A stretch of 64,000 nucleotides of DNA from an uncultured Verrucomicrobiota bacterium (lineage in GTDB: Bacteria > Verrucomicrobiota > Kiritimatiellia > CAIVKH01): the NCBI GenBank assembly GCA_937996795.1, contig CALKUH010000040.1, positions 66,959 to 130,958 on the forward strand, read 5' to 3'. This document shows, piece after piece, positions 15,728 through 24,850 of the stretch. The notes below the pieces were generated by a model. It was not told where the DNA came from and made no database searches. It saw nothing but the letters and a program-made list of their open reading frames with translations. Within the stretch, counting starts at the first letter, position 1, and every line of letters starts with the position of its first letter. Made by a program: the position numbers and the translations under genes.

Positions 15728-17254
15728 CTATTTGGGACCTGTTTGCCGACGCCACACAAATCTACCCGTGAGTAGTACCTTTGAACGAATCGTCCACATC
15801 CTGGAAAGCAGACGCCGCAGTCGAACCGATGCCGCCAGGACGCGCGAAACAAAATCTTTTTGCGGCACAGATCCCAACTGTATGTCCCTGTAAGCACCCT
15901 CAAATCGTGCGCGGGGTGTATACACCTCATATGGCGTCCCGTAGGTCGCCCAGTAGTAGCCGGCGATCATTGCCGCATCCCTAGACTTGGGCGGCAGAAT
16001 TTCGGCTATCATCGTCATCACTTCGCGATGATTTAATGGTCGATACAAAGAATCCGCCAGATCCATGTATGCGCAACACCCGACAAGAATCGATGGTTTG
16101 CCATAATACACCGCCTCGATCCCCATGGTGGAGCCAAACGTCAGGACCTTTTCGGCCGCAGCCAGGCAGGCATAGCTGCTGACAGCAGATTCCGGCGGGA
16201 TTACCTCAACCGAGGGACCGCGAATCGCCCTGATTCCCCGCGTGACGGCGTCATTTCTCGTCCCCTGGTTGGGATGCATACGGATATACAGCATGATATT
16301 CGGGTCAAGCTGCCCGAGTGACTCACAGATCTGAATTAAAGCATCATACTGGCCTTTGTAGACGGGGTTCTTCCATTCGTCGCCAATGGCAACAAACTCA
16401 TCTTCAGACGATGTAAAGATCACGACGTTACGCTTGGATGTATTCCAGGACTCCGGCAGCTTCCCCCGCTCTTGGGATTGACAATAATACAAACCGCCAA
16501 TCATGGAACCCGACGAAATCGCCGAATAAAACTGATCCGCAACACTGTCGCGAGTCGAAGGATCGGCCAGCTCCCATGCATTCATCATCCGCCGCCGTGA
16601 CGCGGCTAGGTCATGAGGCAGGCAATCCTCATACAGCATGTAGCGCCCCAAACTCGACCCCCTGTCGTGAACGGCATATGATACACCCTCGGACTCACAG
16701 GCCCTAAGAATTGCACGCATCACGGCATAGCGGCCATTGAAGAGATACACCCTGCCTGGCGAATTAGCCCGAATCAGCTTCCGCGCCATGATATATTGCG
16801 CCAAAAATGTATAGACCAGCCGCCTCACCAAATTTTCATCCATCTTCAAGTCTGGCGTAGCGTTTATATATCGGGAAACAATCGTGGACGCCACCGCAGA
16901 ACCGACATCCACGTCGCCATACCTGTAGGCATTGAGTTCATCGATCGAGGCGAATCTATAGCGCGCATTGTAGATCCACGCCCGCTCCTCGCACGTAAGA
17001 TCCGGATAGACCAACCGCACATACTTCCCCGCAACGGCCCGCATTCCGGCTCGATGCTGCAGGACGCAGCGGCGACACAGCACTATATCGTGATCAATGT
17101 TTTCATCACATGAAAGCGGATGACCAGTGCAGCCCACAACATAAGCCTTTCGGCCATCGCGATAAGCCGAGTCTATCAGCTCCATTTCAACCGCAAGATG
17201 CGGGGCATAGTAGCCAAACATTTGAAAAATCATTATACTCGATTTCGCATTCAT
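15728..17254 (-). CDS. Capsule-type polysaccharide biosynthesis protein (GT-B-like)
   Basis: A 508-residue protein from the ATG at 17254. The C-terminal half has NIMLYIRMHPNQGTR and, later, KVLTFGSTMGIEAVYYGKPS, a pattern shared by capsule polysaccharide and CDP-glycerol/Kdo-type transferases with a GT-B fold, in which the G-S-T-x-G-x-E segment contacts the nucleotide sugar. The N-terminal half has a CRRC pair near residue 60 and KAYVVGCTGH. GC is low compared with the flanks. No membrane segment is obvious. It is likely a cytoplasmic glycan transferase; substrate unknown. Confidence 0.68.
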   Translation of the reverse strand: MNAKSSIMIFQMFGYYAPHLAVEMELIDSAYRDGRKAYVVGCTGHPLSCDENIDHDIVLCRRCVLQHRAGMRAVAGKYVRLVYPDLTCEERAWIYNARYRFASIDELNAYRYGDVDVGSAVASTIVSRYINATPDLKMDENLVRRLVYTFLAQYIMARKLIRANSPGRVYLFNGRYAVMRAILRACESEGVSYAVHDRGSSLGRYMLYEDCLPHDLAASRRRMMNAWELADPSTRDSVADQFYSAISSGSMIGGLYYCQSQERGKLPESWNTSKRNVVIFTSSEDEFVAIGDEWKNPVYKGQYDALIQICESLGQLDPNIMLYIRMHPNQGTRNDAVTRGIRAIRGPSVEVIPPESAVSSYACLAAAEKVLTFGSTMGIEAVYYGKPSILVGCCAYMDLADSLYRPLNHREVMTMIAEILPPKSRDAAMIAGYYWATYGTPYEVYTPRARFEGAYRDIQLGSVPQKDFVSRVLAASVRLRRLLSRMWTIRSKVLLTGRFVWRRQTGPK

Positions 17255-17272
17255 TCTTGCCAACCGCGCCGG

Positions 17273-18826
17273 TTACTGGCCGGAAACCCAAAAGGAATAC
17301 AAACTGACCGGACCGTCCATTCTATATTCAAGACTCAGCCGTCGTCCCACATGCTCAGACAAGTCGGCATTTTTACCCCACCGCATCTGCGCCGCAGGAT
17401 CATCCCGCTCTATCAACTCAAAGTTTTGGTGATCATATCCATTCAGATACTCGCCGCTTTCATCGCGCAGCGCAGCGCTAATCGAAGCTCCCGGTAATGA
17501 AGCATCCACATTCGAATACATCCTCGCCCCATCCAGCCTGAACAGCTTCGTGCGCAGTACCGCAGTGGTTCCCTCATTATGCAAGTAGGCAAGCCCATCC
17601 ACGCGGACTGAGGCATATCCGAGCGCCGAAAGCGGTCCATCCTCCTCTCGCTTCATAACAACTCCGCGCGGCCTCGAAATCCCTTGATAGTAAAAATAGT
17701 GCCTATTATTGGTCGTCATCAGCGTACCGGACACGAACCCCTGCTGGTATTGATCGAACGATCCCGCCCCCCCTCCATAGACGAAGCGAATCCCCTTGTT
17801 CACCCACGAAAAATCCCAGTTCGTTCCAGACCGGGAGAATGCAAGATAGAAATGATTATTCATGCCCTCGCGAACCATCACATAGGCAATGTATATCCCT
17901 TCATACTTCTGCATGTACAACGCGTAGATCTCGTTTAGCCCCCCTCTCGGAAACGTATGCTGATCGACAACCTGCCAGGGCTCGGCCACCATGAACAGGC
18001 CCACACTATACGCCACGCCCTTTATCAGTCCCACATCGATATACGGCCGAATCAACTGCACGTATCCTCGGCCCTCGCTCATATCCTTGAGTCGTGTCGT
18101 AACCCTGTATCGACGAATATCCGCGTCCCACATCACTGCGTTCAGCGTGTCGGAACGCACATCGTTGATTGGGTAGGGTTCCCCGTAATCGCTCCAGCTT
18201 ATTCCATTTCGCGAATGAGCGAATGTGATTCCGTAGTCTTCTTTACTTCCAAATCCACGGCCCCACCCGTATGCCATCTTGTAACGATGAGATTTCCGGC
18301 TTTCGTTCTCGTCCCTCATAACGGACGCCCCGTGAACGGGTTTCTTTATGTACGGACGAAAGAATCCACCGTGAAATCTCTTCCAAGTCAGCCCATTTGT
18401 TGACTCCGCATATCCAAGGGTTCCATCATTTCCGCCGTATTGATACCAGAGCTTGTGTATGCCGTTCTCTACAATCACCGATGAGTAGCCAATTCCGCCC
18501 TTGTTCTCCGTGTTGCCATACTCCCAGGGTTCAATCTCGAAAACGGGCAATCCATTATTTTCTTTAACGACCGTTCCCAGCCTGCGGACGATCGACTCAT
18601 CCTTGTGCGCGACAACGGCATCATCGTAAAACACCTGTCGCTGCGTGCCCACCGGGACCGTCTCGCCGATCCACCGGGCCTGGAGATTGCTGATTGCCTC
18701 CAGTCCGGCTCTGTCCCGGACCACAGCGCCTCCCTTCGGCGGTGAAAGCATCTCGTCCACCGTCTGGCATCCGACCAAACAGGTTGCGAGCGCCATCAGC
18801 ACCGGGATTTTCCCAAGTGGTATCAT
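17273..18826 (-). CDS. Lipoprotein with a five-bladed propeller glycosidase-like domain
   Basis: A 517-residue protein beginning MIPLGKIPVLMALATCLVGC: a signal peptide with lipobox LVGC at about residues 17-20, so it should be a lipid-anchored exported protein. The rest has repeated glycosidase-propeller motifs such as GIHKLWYQYGGNDGTLGYAES, GITFAHSRNGISWSDYG and HFYLAFSRSGTNWDFSW, resembling the GH43/GH32-type fold. Catalytic acids cannot be assigned with confidence. It lies inside the biosynthetic operon, eight bases after the upstream gene. It may trim or remodel the exported glycan, or bind it. GC is about 45-50 percent, well below the average. Confidence 0.68.
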   Translation of the reverse strand: MIPLGKIPVLMALATCLVGCQTVDEMLSPPKGGAVVRDRAGLEAISNLQARWIGETVPVGTQRQVFYDDAVVAHKDESIVRRLGTVVKENNGLPVFEIEPWEYGNTENKGGIGYSSVIVENGIHKLWYQYGGNDGTLGYAESTNGLTWKRFHGGFFRPYIKKPVHGASVMRDENESRKSHRYKMAYGWGRGFGSKEDYGITFAHSRNGISWSDYGEPYPINDVRSDTLNAVMWDADIRRYRVTTRLKDMSEGRGYVQLIRPYIDVGLIKGVAYSVGLFMVAEPWQVVDQHTFPRGGLNEIYALYMQKYEGIYIAYVMVREGMNNHFYLAFSRSGTNWDFSWVNKGIRFVYGGGAGSFDQYQQGFVSGTLMTTNNRHYFYYQGISRPRGVVMKREEDGPLSALGYASVRVDGLAYLHNEGTTAVLRTKLFRLDGARMYSNVDASLPGASISAALRDESGEYLNGYDHQNFELIERDDPAAQMRWGKNADLSEHVGRRLSLEYRMDGPVSLYSFWVSGQ

Positions 18827-18833
18827 GACCAGA

Positions 18834-20960
18834 TTAGTCCTTCGATTCGCGCAACTCAACCAACCCGTTCTGTGACATTACCCGAACATACCGGTCTACC
18901 GCCGACCGCGAAATTGAGGCTTTTTCAGCGATTTCCGAGATCGAATGACGGCCATCGATCAGGTACATGACGTCCAAAAATGATCGGAAATCTTCCGGCT
19001 CAACGAAAGATTGGGCAAATCCATACCTCGAACAGAACACTTCCCCTTGGTATAAATTTGAGGGAACGAGATCCGCCTCTATTCCGTCGATGATTTTGAT
19101 TACCAGTTCAACCGACTCTTCGAGACTTTTTTCATTAACTAGCGCGATATTATCATCGCTTGAATGGTATTCGGGATAGGGCCAGCCTGGATTATCTCGC
19201 GGCAGAACGCGAGACAAGGACAACATCGGGATCCTTACCCCAGGCGCATTGAACTGTCGCTCGTCATTTCCAATAACTTTTCGGAACTCGCCCACCCACG
19301 AGAGGGGGTCGGACTCCTTGATGATTTGTCGAATGCACCGATCGAATTCAGTTGCTCCATGGTACGACAACTGTAGCGCGTGCGGGTTCGACAGGCCCAA
19401 CATCTCTAGAAACAGCCCGCCACGCAACATTGGGCGAAGTCGAGTGTTATGACTTAGCCACGCAATTGAACCGATTGTCTCCGGCAGCAGCAATAACCGA
19501 TACGTATAGCGTAAGTTCTTGCGGCGCTGAAGGCGGCGCATGACTTCCAGGCCCACGACCACGCCGGACAGATCATCGTTCGCCATCGCGGGATGGCACA
19601 GGTGCGCACAGAGGACGAAAGAATCTTCGCGCTGCCCGCGCACCACCGCTTCGCCCACCTTCAGCGCGCCATAACTGGATTCGGTGCGGATCACCACGCG
19701 GTAGTGTTCATCCGTGAGTTGGTCGCGCTGCCGCTGGGTACAGCAGAGTCCCCAATCGCGTTCGTAGTATTTGAAAACGAACGGCAGCGCATCGGGCCGC
19801 TTCGCATGCACATGAAGGTGCTCAAACAGCGTCGCACGGTTCACCTCACCTTCAAAGGGCAGGGAGTAGGAAACGACGTGCAGCGGATGATCGCTGTAGG
19901 CAAACAGGCGCCGGCCATCCATTGTTTCCAGCCAGGCTTCGCGGCAGGTCCACTTTTCGGGGATGAACCATGTCCAGCAGGCCGTCCCGGTTGGATAGGT
20001 ATGAACGGTCATCGGCAACTGAGCGGACAGCGCCTCAAGTGCGGCATCATAGCCTGTAGACACGATGTCGCGCGGAAACATCCACAGCGCCCGCATTAAT
20101 TCCATCATCGACGCGCCCGGCTCCACCGGGACCGCGGGCGGCAAAACGCCCACGCGCGCGTCCTCCGCCGCCATCAATTCTTCCCGGGTTAATGGAGGCC
20201 CTTCCGCGGCCAGCCAGGGATCACGGCGGAAGGCGTCGACCGCATAGTCGAAATACGCCGCGGCGTCCACCGTGCATAACTGGCCGCGTCCAAGCGGGGC
20301 GATGGTCGCCACACCAGCCGCCTGCACCAGCTTCGCCAAGGGCTGACCGTTCGGCCTGCAGTTCGGCAGGCGCGGCGCGGCTGAATAGATCCACAACTCC
20401 CGCCGCGTTTCACCGCCCTCTACCACGGTGCCATGGAACATCTTTCGGAACCGGAACGGCACCCCGGCGAGTTCCTCAATGTGATGCCGAAAAGTGGCCC
20501 AGTGCAGATCCAGCCCGATCGTGCAGATTTTGGCATTCAGTCGACGAAGCCGCTCATAGATGGAGCCGGGGCCATAGCATGTGTGCGGAAGGCCGGTCAA
20601 CAGCTCCTTAGCGCGCGGGCCGCGGCCCGACACCGCCAGCATCGGATCCGCCGAACGGATTGCGCCCGGCAGGCGGCGGAAATATTCCGTGAGCGGTCCA
20701 ATGGTCGACGGGGATTTATCCACGTCAAAGACCTCGCCCTTGCCGATGGAATACGTGTAGGTGGGCACAAGTAACGTGCCGTCGGCGCCAATCGCCTCCT
20801 CCAGCGCGCCGATCATCAGCGCGGATGCCTCTTCCATCTTCGCGACGGGTGGCATACCCAGGCGCCCAAGGCTCACATGGACAAACAGGACATCTCCGCG
20901 GTGAACTCCGCTGGCGCGCAGCGCGGAAACAATGTCTTCTTTCTGATAATCAGGCTTCAT
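18834..20960 (-). CDS. AAC(3)-like acyltransferase fused to DUF4910 peptidase-like domain and winged helix
   Basis: A 708-residue three-part protein. Residues 1-265 match the aminoglycoside 3-N-acetyltransferase family (RGDVLFVHVSLGRLG, TLLVPTYTYS, STIGPLTEYFR), but the usual histidine of the R-S-x-H-P segment is aspartate (RSADP, residues 102-106). Residues 285-640 resemble DUF4910, an M28-like metallopeptidase-type domain, with H453 and H456 in CAHLCHPAMANDDLSG and E near 492 in LLPETIGS. Residues 665-708 form a winged-helix segment (HSISEIAEKASISRSAVDRY). Such proteins occur in glycan and flagellin-sugar loci. Base composition falls sharply from the first part to the last, near 19500. Confidence 0.75.
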   Translation of the reverse strand: MKPDYQKEDIVSALRASGVHRGDVLFVHVSLGRLGMPPVAKMEEASALMIGALEEAIGADGTLLVPTYTYSIGKGEVFDVDKSPSTIGPLTEYFRRLPGAIRSADPMLAVSGRGPRAKELLTGLPHTCYGPGSIYERLRRLNAKICTIGLDLHWATFRHHIEELAGVPFRFRKMFHGTVVEGGETRRELWIYSAAPRLPNCRPNGQPLAKLVQAAGVATIAPLGRGQLCTVDAAAYFDYAVDAFRRDPWLAAEGPPLTREELMAAEDARVGVLPPAVPVEPGASMMELMRALWMFPRDIVSTGYDAALEALSAQLPMTVHTYPTGTACWTWFIPEKWTCREAWLETMDGRRLFAYSDHPLHVVSYSLPFEGEVNRATLFEHLHVHAKRPDALPFVFKYYERDWGLCCTQRQRDQLTDEHYRVVIRTESSYGALKVGEAVVRGQREDSFVLCAHLCHPAMANDDLSGVVVGLEVMRRLQRRKNLRYTYRLLLLPETIGSIAWLSHNTRLRPMLRGGLFLEMLGLSNPHALQLSYHGATEFDRCIRQIIKESDPLSWVGEFRKVIGNDERQFNAPGVRIPMLSLSRVLPRDNPGWPYPEYHSSDDNIALVNEKSLEESVELVIKIIDGIEADLVPSNLYQGEVFCSRYGFAQSFVEPEDFRSFLDVMYLIDGRHSISEIAEKASISRSAVDRYVRVMSQNGLVELRESKD

Positions 20961-20966
20961 CACACA

Positions 20967-22127
20967 TCAGCGCGGCGTGAGTTCCAACGAACACCAGAGC
21001 GGAAACTCGCGGGCGAAGGCATGTGCGCGCGGGTCGGCGGTGGTGCGCCCCGGATCGGCATACAACTCCTCCATCCACGATAGCAGGAAGCCGTGTTCCG
21101 CAAGCGCGGTGAACAGCTGGCCGAAGGACGGCACGGAACTGAACCGACGGTGGCGATATTCCGTCACCACGGTGAACGGCCACTCCAGATCACCCATCCA
21201 CGGCGCGAGATAGAACACAGGGTGCGGCTCCACACTGATGAAGCGACCGCCTGGTTTGAGCAGACGCCGGATTTCCGCCAGCAACACGCCTAGATCCGGC
21301 GGCTCCTTGGTGGACACCGGCACAAAGTAAAACAACAGGGCGTCCGACATAAAAACAACATCCGCGCCCTCGCCCTGCAGGGCCTCCAGCGCGCCCGCCT
21401 GCCCGATCGGACGCACGAGAAATTCCGCGCCCGGCACGGCCTGACGCCGGGCGATCTCGATGTACTCCGCATTCGGATCGATGCCGAGCACGCGGTGCCC
21501 CATGCGCGCGAGGCGGTTGGCAAAAAAGCCTGTACCGCACCCCAGATCCACGATGCGCAGCGAGCCGGTCAACCGGCGGGCGAAATAGTCCGTCAATGCG
21601 GCGTCCTGCACGGCGCCGTAGAGGTTGTCTCCACGGATCGCCATCAGGTCCGGCGTAAATTTCTGGCGCAGCCACGCCGCGGAGGGCGACGTGCGCTTCT
21701 GGAGCATCAAATAGGAACCCACTTGATCGTGAAAATTGCCAAAATGCTGCGCATCAAGCAGCGAGGTCTTGCGCGCGAAACGCGCGCGATAGGGCGCCGC
21801 GTCGTCCGCCACGAGGATCCATTTCCTCAGCAGCGAGTGCAGAGCCGCGGCATCCACCACCCGGCCCTCGCCCCACTCGGCAGGGGAACGCCGATAGCGC
21901 GTCGGATCTTCCAGCAATTCCTCCCCGTTCGAAAACCAATGGATCTCCCACACGCGCATCGACTCCGCGTCCCCGGTGGGTTCCGTTCCACCGGAACCGA
22001 TAAACCGGAGCACCGCGCTGTTGACGCCGAGGCAGGTGCGCGTCATGACGTTCATCAGGACCCAGCGGTCCGGAAACGCCGGACTGCTCTCCGGCAGCAC
22101 CACCACATCTTTCAACAACAGGCTCAC
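20967..22127 (-). CDS. SAM methyltransferase with an N-terminal accessory domain
   Basis: A 386-residue protein. The C-terminal 210 residues are a complete class I methyltransferase: RIVDLGCGTGFFANRLARMG (near residue 192), VLGIDPNAEY, DVVFMSDALLFY, and LLKPGGRFISVEPHPVFY. The N-terminal 110 residues contain FPDRWVLMNVMTRTCLGVNS, which has a weak likeness to PqqD-type recognition domains; this is only an impression. It starts with ATG overlapping the stop of the acyl carrier protein gene (ATGA), a tight link that suggests it may act on a carrier-bound intermediate. Confidence 0.78.
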   Translation of the reverse strand: MSLLLKDVVVLPESSPAFPDRWVLMNVMTRTCLGVNSAVLRFIGSGGTEPTGDAESMRVWEIHWFSNGEELLEDPTRYRRSPAEWGEGRVVDAAALHSLLRKWILVADDAAPYRARFARKTSLLDAQHFGNFHDQVGSYLMLQKRTSPSAAWLRQKFTPDLMAIRGDNLYGAVQDAALTDYFARRLTGSLRIVDLGCGTGFFANRLARMGHRVLGIDPNAEYIEIARRQAVPGAEFLVRPIGQAGALEALQGEGADVVFMSDALLFYFVPVSTKEPPDLGVLLAEIRRLLKPGGRFISVEPHPVFYLAPWMGDLEWPFTVVTEYRHRRFSSVPSFGQLFTALAEHGFLLSWMEELYADPGRTTADPRAHAFAREFPLWCSLELTPR

Positions 22128-22378
22128 GATGCCGGGGTCCGCAGGCCTTCAATGATGCCAATCAGTCCGCCCACCGACGCAAAGGCGTCGGATTGCATGT
22201 GGTCGGCGTCGAATCGGATCCCGAAGCGCTCCTCGAAATCAGCGATCATGGTCACAATGCCCATGGAGTCGATGATCCCCTGATCCAGATAACGGCACGC
22301 CAGCTTTTCGCCCAGCGTGGCGCCGGGAATCGGGCGTTGCTGTTCCAGATACGCGATAACTTCCGTTTGAACATTCAT
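22124..22378 (-). CDS. Acyl carrier protein
   Basis: An 84-residue acidic protein from the ATG at 22378, preceded by GGGAG about nine bases upstream. It has the carrier-protein fold and the phosphopantetheine site serine in DQGIIDSMGIVTMIADFEE (near residue 37), the D-S-M form seen in ACPs of the alanyl-carrier and polyketide types. Its closeness to an AMP-dependent ligase, an acyltransferase and a cyclase in the same operon points to a dedicated acyl donor for sugar decoration rather than fatty acid synthesis. A phosphopantetheinyl transferase is not in the window. Confidence 0.88.
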   Translation of the reverse strand: MNVQTEVIAYLEQQRPIPGATLGEKLACRYLDQGIIDSMGIVTMIADFEERFGIRFDADHMQSDAFASVGGLIGIIEGLRTPAS

Positions 22379-22399
22379 GGTCAAAACTCCCGTTGCATC

Positions 22400-23065
22400 T
22401 TATCCATCCACAGCCAGACACCGGCAGGGGGCTCCATCGGCGCCCAGGATTTTGAGGGGCAGCACGATGAATTCAAAGATCGGGTTCTTTATTTTTTTGA
22501 GGTTGGTCATGTACTCCACGAACCAGCACCCCTGCCCCAGCATGATTTTGTGGAGAGGCGAATCCTTCGGACCGGTGCGCCCGTTGTCAGGGCTGTCCAC
22601 CTGCGGGGTGTCCATGCCCAGCAGGCGCACACCGCGGTCGATGAGCCACTGGCCGGCGTCCTCGGAGATAAACGGCTGTTCGTTGTAATACTTCAAGGCG
22701 CCCCAATGGCGGGACCAGTCGAAGCGGAGGACCAGGCGCTCCGGTCGTTCGCGACCGAGTGCCCGTTTAAAATCCACGACCCCGAATTCCTGTTTGGATT
22801 TCGCGTGCGAAAAATCGACGAGCCGGGCCGGCCCCACCATCAGCTCGAGCGGAACCTGGTCGATCGTGTGCCCCTCGCGGATAAAGTGCAGCGGCGCATC
22901 CATGTGCGTGCCGGTGTGCGTGCCGAGGATCACTTTCCGGGTTTCCCGGTTCTCGATGCCATGCCGCCCCAGCTGGGTGATTTCCACGAACGGGTGCCAG
23001 TGCACCGGGAATGTGGTCATGCCTTCGTGGATGGCGTAGGTCAGGTCAATGATGCGGCGCGGCAT
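22400..23065 (-). CDS. Cyclase-family metallohydrolase (kynurenine formamidase-like)
   Basis: A 221-residue protein of the PF04199 cyclase family. The metal-binding core THTGTHMDAPLHF is at about residues 49-61 and IDLTYAIHEGMTTFP opens the protein as usual; GMDTPQVDSPD later supplies a ligand loop. Family members open or close rings, or hydrolyse amides such as N-formylkynurenine. The substrate here cannot be told; location beside the carrier protein suggests a small acyl or amide intermediate. A strong GGAGGAG precedes the ATG at 23065. The start overlaps the acyltransferase gene by 20 bp. Confidence 0.83.
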   Translation of the reverse strand: MPRRIIDLTYAIHEGMTTFPVHWHPFVEITQLGRHGIENRETRKVILGTHTGTHMDAPLHFIREGHTIDQVPLELMVGPARLVDFSHAKSKQEFGVVDFKRALGRERPERLVLRFDWSRHWGALKYYNEQPFISEDAGQWLIDRGVRLLGMDTPQVDSPDNGRTGPKDSPLHKIMLGQGCWFVEYMTNLKKIKNPIFEFIVLPLKILGADGAPCRCLAVDG

Positions 23066-24038
23066 GTCGGTCTCCTCCGGTCAACCCTGGCGGGCCAAAC
23101 ACTTTTTTCACGCGGGCAGGGCAACCCGCCACCAAACTATAGGGCGGAACATCCTCGCGCACTACGGAATTGGCGGCCACGACGGCGTGCTTCCCGATGG
23201 TGACTCCCTCCAGGATGCAACAGTTGATCCCAATCCAAACGTGGTCTTCGATCCGCACCGGCTTGCCACTCGTCGGCGGGACGAGAATCGGCGGCGCCTC
23301 CGTGCCCTCGAAGACGTGGTGGCAGTCGGAAATAAAAAGGTTCGAGGCGGTCATGACATGCCGGCCGATATGCACCGATTTCGTGCAGATGATGAAATAG
23401 CGGTCCCCCAGCGAGGTGCCGTCTCCGATGTAGAGATCCGGGTTCCGCGGCTCCACGTAGATGGCGGGGTCCACCGTCGGAGCGATCTCGGGATAGTGTT
23501 GCCGTAAATACTGTGGCATCCGGGCGAACGCTTCGTCCGGCAGCAAGACGAGTTTTCCGTAGCGGCCAAGGCTGACCCAATTTCCGATGGTGATATTCCG
23601 CGGATATGTCAGCTCCACCGGGGTGCGGATTTTCGCCCACGAGCCGAAATAGCGAAAGGCATCCTTCTGCTTCTCGCCGAGCGCGGCAAATGAGCCATCC
23701 TCAATCCCGGTTGCTTCGCGCGCGCGCAACAGCGCGCGCCACTTGCGCGCCGCGGCGGCCGCATCCACCCGGTTCCGGCCTGCACGCGGCAGCCAGTCGG
23801 CGCGAACCCACTCGATGTGCGCGCACACGCCGCGCTCCGCCAGCGCCCCCACGACACGCGCGTCCACTTCCCGGATATGGGTCACCTGCGCGCCGTGGAA
23901 CTCGGCGGTGATCACGACGTCACAGTCCGGCTCGCCCCGCGATGGACGGCGCGCCAGCATGCGGTCAGGACGCAATTCCGGATGCGTCCGCGCAATCTCG
24001 CTCGCCGCGCGCTGCAGTTCGCGTGAAATGGGTTTCAT
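23046..24038 (-). CDS. Left-handed beta-helix acyltransferase
   Basis: A 330-residue protein. Residues 1-130 are a helical/variable domain of unknown fold. Residues 140-320 have hexapeptide repeats, with ITIGNWVSLGRYGKLVLL, DLYIGDGTSLGDRYFIICTK, VHIGRHVMTASNLFISDCHH and the final VRIEDHVWIGINCCILEGVT and GKHAVVAANSVV, the signature of the LbH (XAT) family of O- and N-acyltransferases. The histidine in the ISDCHH segment is a candidate catalytic base. Acyl donor could be acetyl-CoA or the nearby acyl-ACP. Starts at an ATG overlapping the upstream VOC stop (ATGA). Confidence 0.85.
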   Translation of the reverse strand: MKPISRELQRAASEIARTHPELRPDRMLARRPSRGEPDCDVVITAEFHGAQVTHIREVDARVVGALAERGVCAHIEWVRADWLPRAGRNRVDAAAAARKWRALLRAREATGIEDGSFAALGEKQKDAFRYFGSWAKIRTPVELTYPRNITIGNWVSLGRYGKLVLLPDEAFARMPQYLRQHYPEIAPTVDPAIYVEPRNPDLYIGDGTSLGDRYFIICTKSVHIGRHVMTASNLFISDCHHVFEGTEAPPILVPPTSGKPVRIEDHVWIGINCCILEGVTIGKHAVVAANSVVREDVPPYSLVAGCPARVKKVFGPPGLTGGDRHAAPHH

Positions 24039-24850
24039 GAGGGTCGGCGAGTGGGCGCCTCCAACAATTCAAGCAAGGCGCCGTCCGGCACTCGCACCAT
24101 GGCTAATTTGAGGGGTTGCGCGTTCACCGTCAATTCCATGATCTCCGTAGCCGTGACGCCGGACCACTCCAGAAGCCGCTGCCTAGTGCGCTCGACATCG
24201 CGCACAAGGACGGACAGGCAGTTTCCTCCGGCTTCATCCAGTCGCGACGGCTCGGCGGCGCCACTGCACTCGTGCAATACCAGCGGAAGGCTCCAGGCCG
24301 GAACCGGCGAGCGAAAATCCATGCGCTGCCAGCGGAACCCGGGCGCCCCCCCCGATCGCGTCGCCTTCCAGCCGAGCGCTTCACTCCAAAATCGAACCGC
24401 ATCCCCAAGGCCCGCAACGGGCTTCAGCAGGGCGAGCACCCGCGCTGGCGCACCGGCCACGCTCCACACCCCGGCTTCTCCCGATCCCCACACGTGGCGC
24501 GACACGTTCACGACGTCCAGGGCTCCGCGCACCACCGACGCGACGTCAGCGCAGTCCTCCGCCATCGGGGCCTGAAGCCCGCAGTCGCCAAGCACCACAT
24601 CGAAATCCGCGCTTGAGCGTCCAAACAACCGGGGATACTTCACCAACTCCACCGCCACTCCGCCCTGCACGGAGCGGCAGAGCGCCATCCCCATACGAGC
24701 AGCCGGTTCATTCAGGAACGACGCTTTGCGCGTGTCGTTCGCCAGGCTGCGTTCCTGAAACTGGACCTTGAACCCTGCGGCATCCAAGACATGCAGATCG
24801 CCCGGCAGGTCGCGCGAGCCCCAGCAAAGATGACTGCAACCCAGAATCAT
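24035..24850 (-). CDS. VOC (glyoxalase/bleomycin-resistance fold) protein
   Basis: A 271-residue protein with two beta-alpha-beta-beta-beta modules typical of VOC enzymes: an N-terminal half starting ILGCSHLCWGSRDL and a C-terminal half from VLALLKPVAGLGDAVRFWSE through LLELLEAP. A metal-ligand histidine at SHLCWG is visible, with glutamate near the end (DGALLELLEA). VOC enzymes cover isomerases, dioxygenases and epimerases, so the reaction cannot be named. It lies between the ligase and the LbH acyltransferase with ATGA overlaps on both sides, so the three are probably made in fixed proportion. Confidence 0.72.
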   Translation of the reverse strand: MILGCSHLCWGSRDLPGDLHVLDAAGFKVQFQERSLANDTRKASFLNEPAARMGMALCRSVQGGVAVELVKYPRLFGRSSADFDVVLGDCGLQAPMAEDCADVASVVRGALDVVNVSRHVWGSGEAGVWSVAGAPARVLALLKPVAGLGDAVRFWSEALGWKATRSGGAPGFRWQRMDFRSPVPAWSLPLVLHECSGAAEPSRLDEAGGNCLSVLVRDVERTRQRLLEWSGVTATEIMELTVNAQPLKLAMVRVPDGALLELLEAPTRRPS

